From a virus: DNA of 21,676 nt. Below the pieces are notes generated by a model, which had not been told where the DNA came from, ran no database searches, and was given only the letters and a program-made list of their open reading frames with translations. The translations under genes were made by a program, and so were the position numbers. Below are positions 20,844-21,676 of the stretch, piece after piece; the stretch's first letter is position 1, and each line of letters opens with the position of its first letter. The DNA lies in IMG/VR virus record IMGVR_UViG_3300047550_003972, positions 1 through 21,676 of that record; one strand, written 5' to 3'.

Positions 20844-21166
20844 TGAAAGCAATCATTACTTTCTTTGCTGTATTCTTTCTTGCTCTCCCAGCATGGGCAG
20901 TAGATGTTACAATGGGATCTAATGGAAATCTTGTTTTTGAACCTGCCGACATCTCAATCTCTGCTGGAGATACCATTCATTTTGTAAATGGTATGCTTCC
21001 TCCTCATAATGTAATTGTTGAGGATCATCCAGAACTTTCTCACGAAGGTCTTCTCTTTATGCCTGGTGAGAGTTTTGATGTTACTTTTACTGAGGCAGGA
21101 GATTATACTTTTTGGTGTGCTCCTCATAAAAGTGCTGGTATGATTGGTCATGCTCATGTTGGGTGA
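20843..21166 (+). CDS. petE: Plastocyanin precursor
   Basis: The 107-aa product starts at ATG 20843; a GTG at 20840 is an alternative, and AGGAGG at 20827-20832 serves both. Residues 1-19 are a signal peptide with an A-W-A cleavage site, so the mature protein enters the thylakoid lumen. Copper ligands are in place: H55 (PPHNV), C92 and H95 (WCAPH) and M100 (SAGM). It carries electrons from cytochrome b6f to photosystem I or a terminal oxidase. Mature length of about 88 residues is slightly shorter than many cyanobacterial plastocyanins (97-105). Located after ferredoxin, it gives the phage both the donor and acceptor carriers around PSI. Confidence 0.95.
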   Translation: MKAIITFFAVFFLALPAWAVDVTMGSNGNLVFEPADISISAGDTIHFVNGMLPPHNVIVEDHPELSHEGLLFMPGESFDVTFTEAGDYTFWCAPHKSAGMIGHAHVG

Positions 21167-21167
21167 T

Positions 21168-21323
21168 ATGATCTTTCTCTGTAATGCTCATCAACACTCT
21201 CAACCTGTTATCAATCACGATATTATTCATATGTTTGTATGCTGTCTTGCTATCGCTGGAGGAGTTGCGGCAATTGTATATGCTGTGAATCAATCCAGAA
21301 AAAATAAGGATCATAATTCATGA
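21168..21323 (+). CDS. Small membrane protein (51 aa)
   Basis: ATG 21168, one base after the plastocyanin stop, to TGA 21321-21323. The N-terminus is polar and histidine-rich (NAHQHSQPVINHDIIH), followed by one membrane helix (MFVCCLAIAGGVAAIVYAV) and a basic end (NQSRKNKDHNS). The stop overlaps the next start (ATGA). The adjacent histidines and cysteines might bind metal, but this is speculative. It resembles small membrane proteins encoded near hli and petE genes in cyanophages; the function is unknown. Confidence 0.6.
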   Translation: MIFLCNAHQHSQPVINHDIIHMFVCCLAIAGGVAAIVYAVNQSRKNKDHNS

Positions 21324-21592
21324 GTGATGAAATGTTAGGGCAATTTTCTCTTGCTCTTGAAAAACTTGGATGGGACGCTAACGATGAAATTTCTGTAGAA
21401 ATCGGAGGCGTAGCGGTAACAGGAACTGCGACTCATCCAGATGCAAATGCAAAGTGGGCAAAACCATACGGGACTGTAACTTATCAAAACGATTCATTTA
21501 TTGTAATCAAAAATAAAACCAGAAATCCTGTGGTTTTTTCCCAACCAAATCCTGAACTTAAACAACAACATCCCTATACTGGAGGAAACTAA
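21320..21592 (+). CDS. Protein of unknown function (90 aa)
   Basis: The start is an ATGA overlap with the previous gene. The protein is soluble: an N-terminal helix (MLGQFSLALEKLGW), an acidic strand (NDEISVEIGGVAVTGTATHP), a tryptophan- and lysine-containing loop (AKWAKPYGTVTYQNDSFIVI) and a proline-rich C-terminus (ending NPELKQQHPYTGGN). It looks like a small beta-rich domain. There are no cysteines and no membrane segment. Its place between the plastocyanin genes and hli suggests a link to photosynthesis, but nothing in the sequence confirms this, and I do not recognise a family. Confidence 0.7.
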   Translation: MSDEMLGQFSLALEKLGWDANDEISVEIGGVAVTGTATHPDANAKWAKPYGTVTYQNDSFIVIKNKTRNPVVFSQPNPELKQQHPYTGGN

Positions 21593-21593
21593 A

Positions 21594-21676
21594 ATGAAAA
21601 ATTTCGGATTTACCCCTGAGGCAGAAATTCTGAATGCTCGTCTTGCAATGATTGGTTTTGTTGCTGGCGTCGGTTC
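21594..21676 (+). CDS. hli: High-light-inducible protein, N-terminal part (cut by window end)
   Basis: ATG 21594 follows GGAGG at 21581-21585, a good ribosome-binding site inside the preceding gene; 27 codons are visible before the window ends. MKNFGFTPEAEILNARLAMI, then GFVAGVG, includes the chlorophyll-binding ExxNARxAMIGF motif. In this copy the motif is at residue 10, so the protein is of the short Hli type, unlike the 67-aa copy at 20247. Photoprotection in infected cells is the likely role. The 3' part is not seen. Confidence 0.92.
   Translation, partial: MKNFGFTPEAEILNARLAMIGFVAGVG

Noticed and set aside
1-21676. CRISPR array, insertion sequence or prophage attachment site
   Set aside because: No regularly spaced repeats, transposase gene, terminal inverted repeats or integrase were seen; the tRNA genes have no duplicated 3' ends in the window.

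Overview
The window looks like part of a marine T4-like cyanophage genome (a myovirus of Synechococcus or Prochlorococcus). The evidence is a dense, entirely plus-strand layout with overlapping genes, T4-type late promoters (TATAAATA), short tRNA genes, and host-derived 'auxiliary metabolic' genes typical of such phages: the end of pstS, a Dps-like ferritin, high-light-inducible proteins, plant-type ferredoxin and plastocyanin. No structural or replication gene is in view, so the assignment rests on this combination.

Layout. 1-3110 is a backbone-like stretch: the pstS 3' end, a terminator carrying a promoter -35 box in its hairpin, tRNA-Val(TAC), dps, a small zinc-finger-like protein, tRNA-Ser(TGA), a run of five very small overlapping genes (three or four of them membrane proteins), tRNA-Pro(TGG), a 71-aa gene under a consensus promoter, and a ~200-nt hairpin-rich stretch ending in a strong terminator. 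At 3111-3857 an HNH homing endonuclease follows a late promoter and overlaps gmd.

3850-20148 is an approximately 16-kb, A/T-rich, co-directional glycan island with almost no intergenic space. It encodes GDP-L-fucose synthesis (gmd, fcl), two fucosyltransferase-like GT11 proteins, a kinase plus a nucleotidyltransferase-HAD fusion, two further epimerase/reductase-type SDRs, an RfbH-type 3-dehydratase for 3,6-dideoxyhexoses, several glycosyltransferase types (GT2, GT17, GT25, DUF5672-like, DUF3431-like and unclassified), two methyltransferases, and a 19-codon relic of an RmlA-like nucleotidyltransferase. Together these could build and attach a methylated, fucose- and deoxysugar-containing glycan. 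Whether the target is the virion, the host surface or something else cannot be read from the sequence.

20149-21676 returns to higher-GC backbone-like sequence: a terminator overlapped by a promoter, then hli, a 28-aa membrane peptide, petF, petE, a 51-aa membrane protein, a 90-aa unknown and a second hli cut by the window end. This is a photosynthetic electron-transport and photoprotection cassette presumably used to maintain host energy supply during infection.
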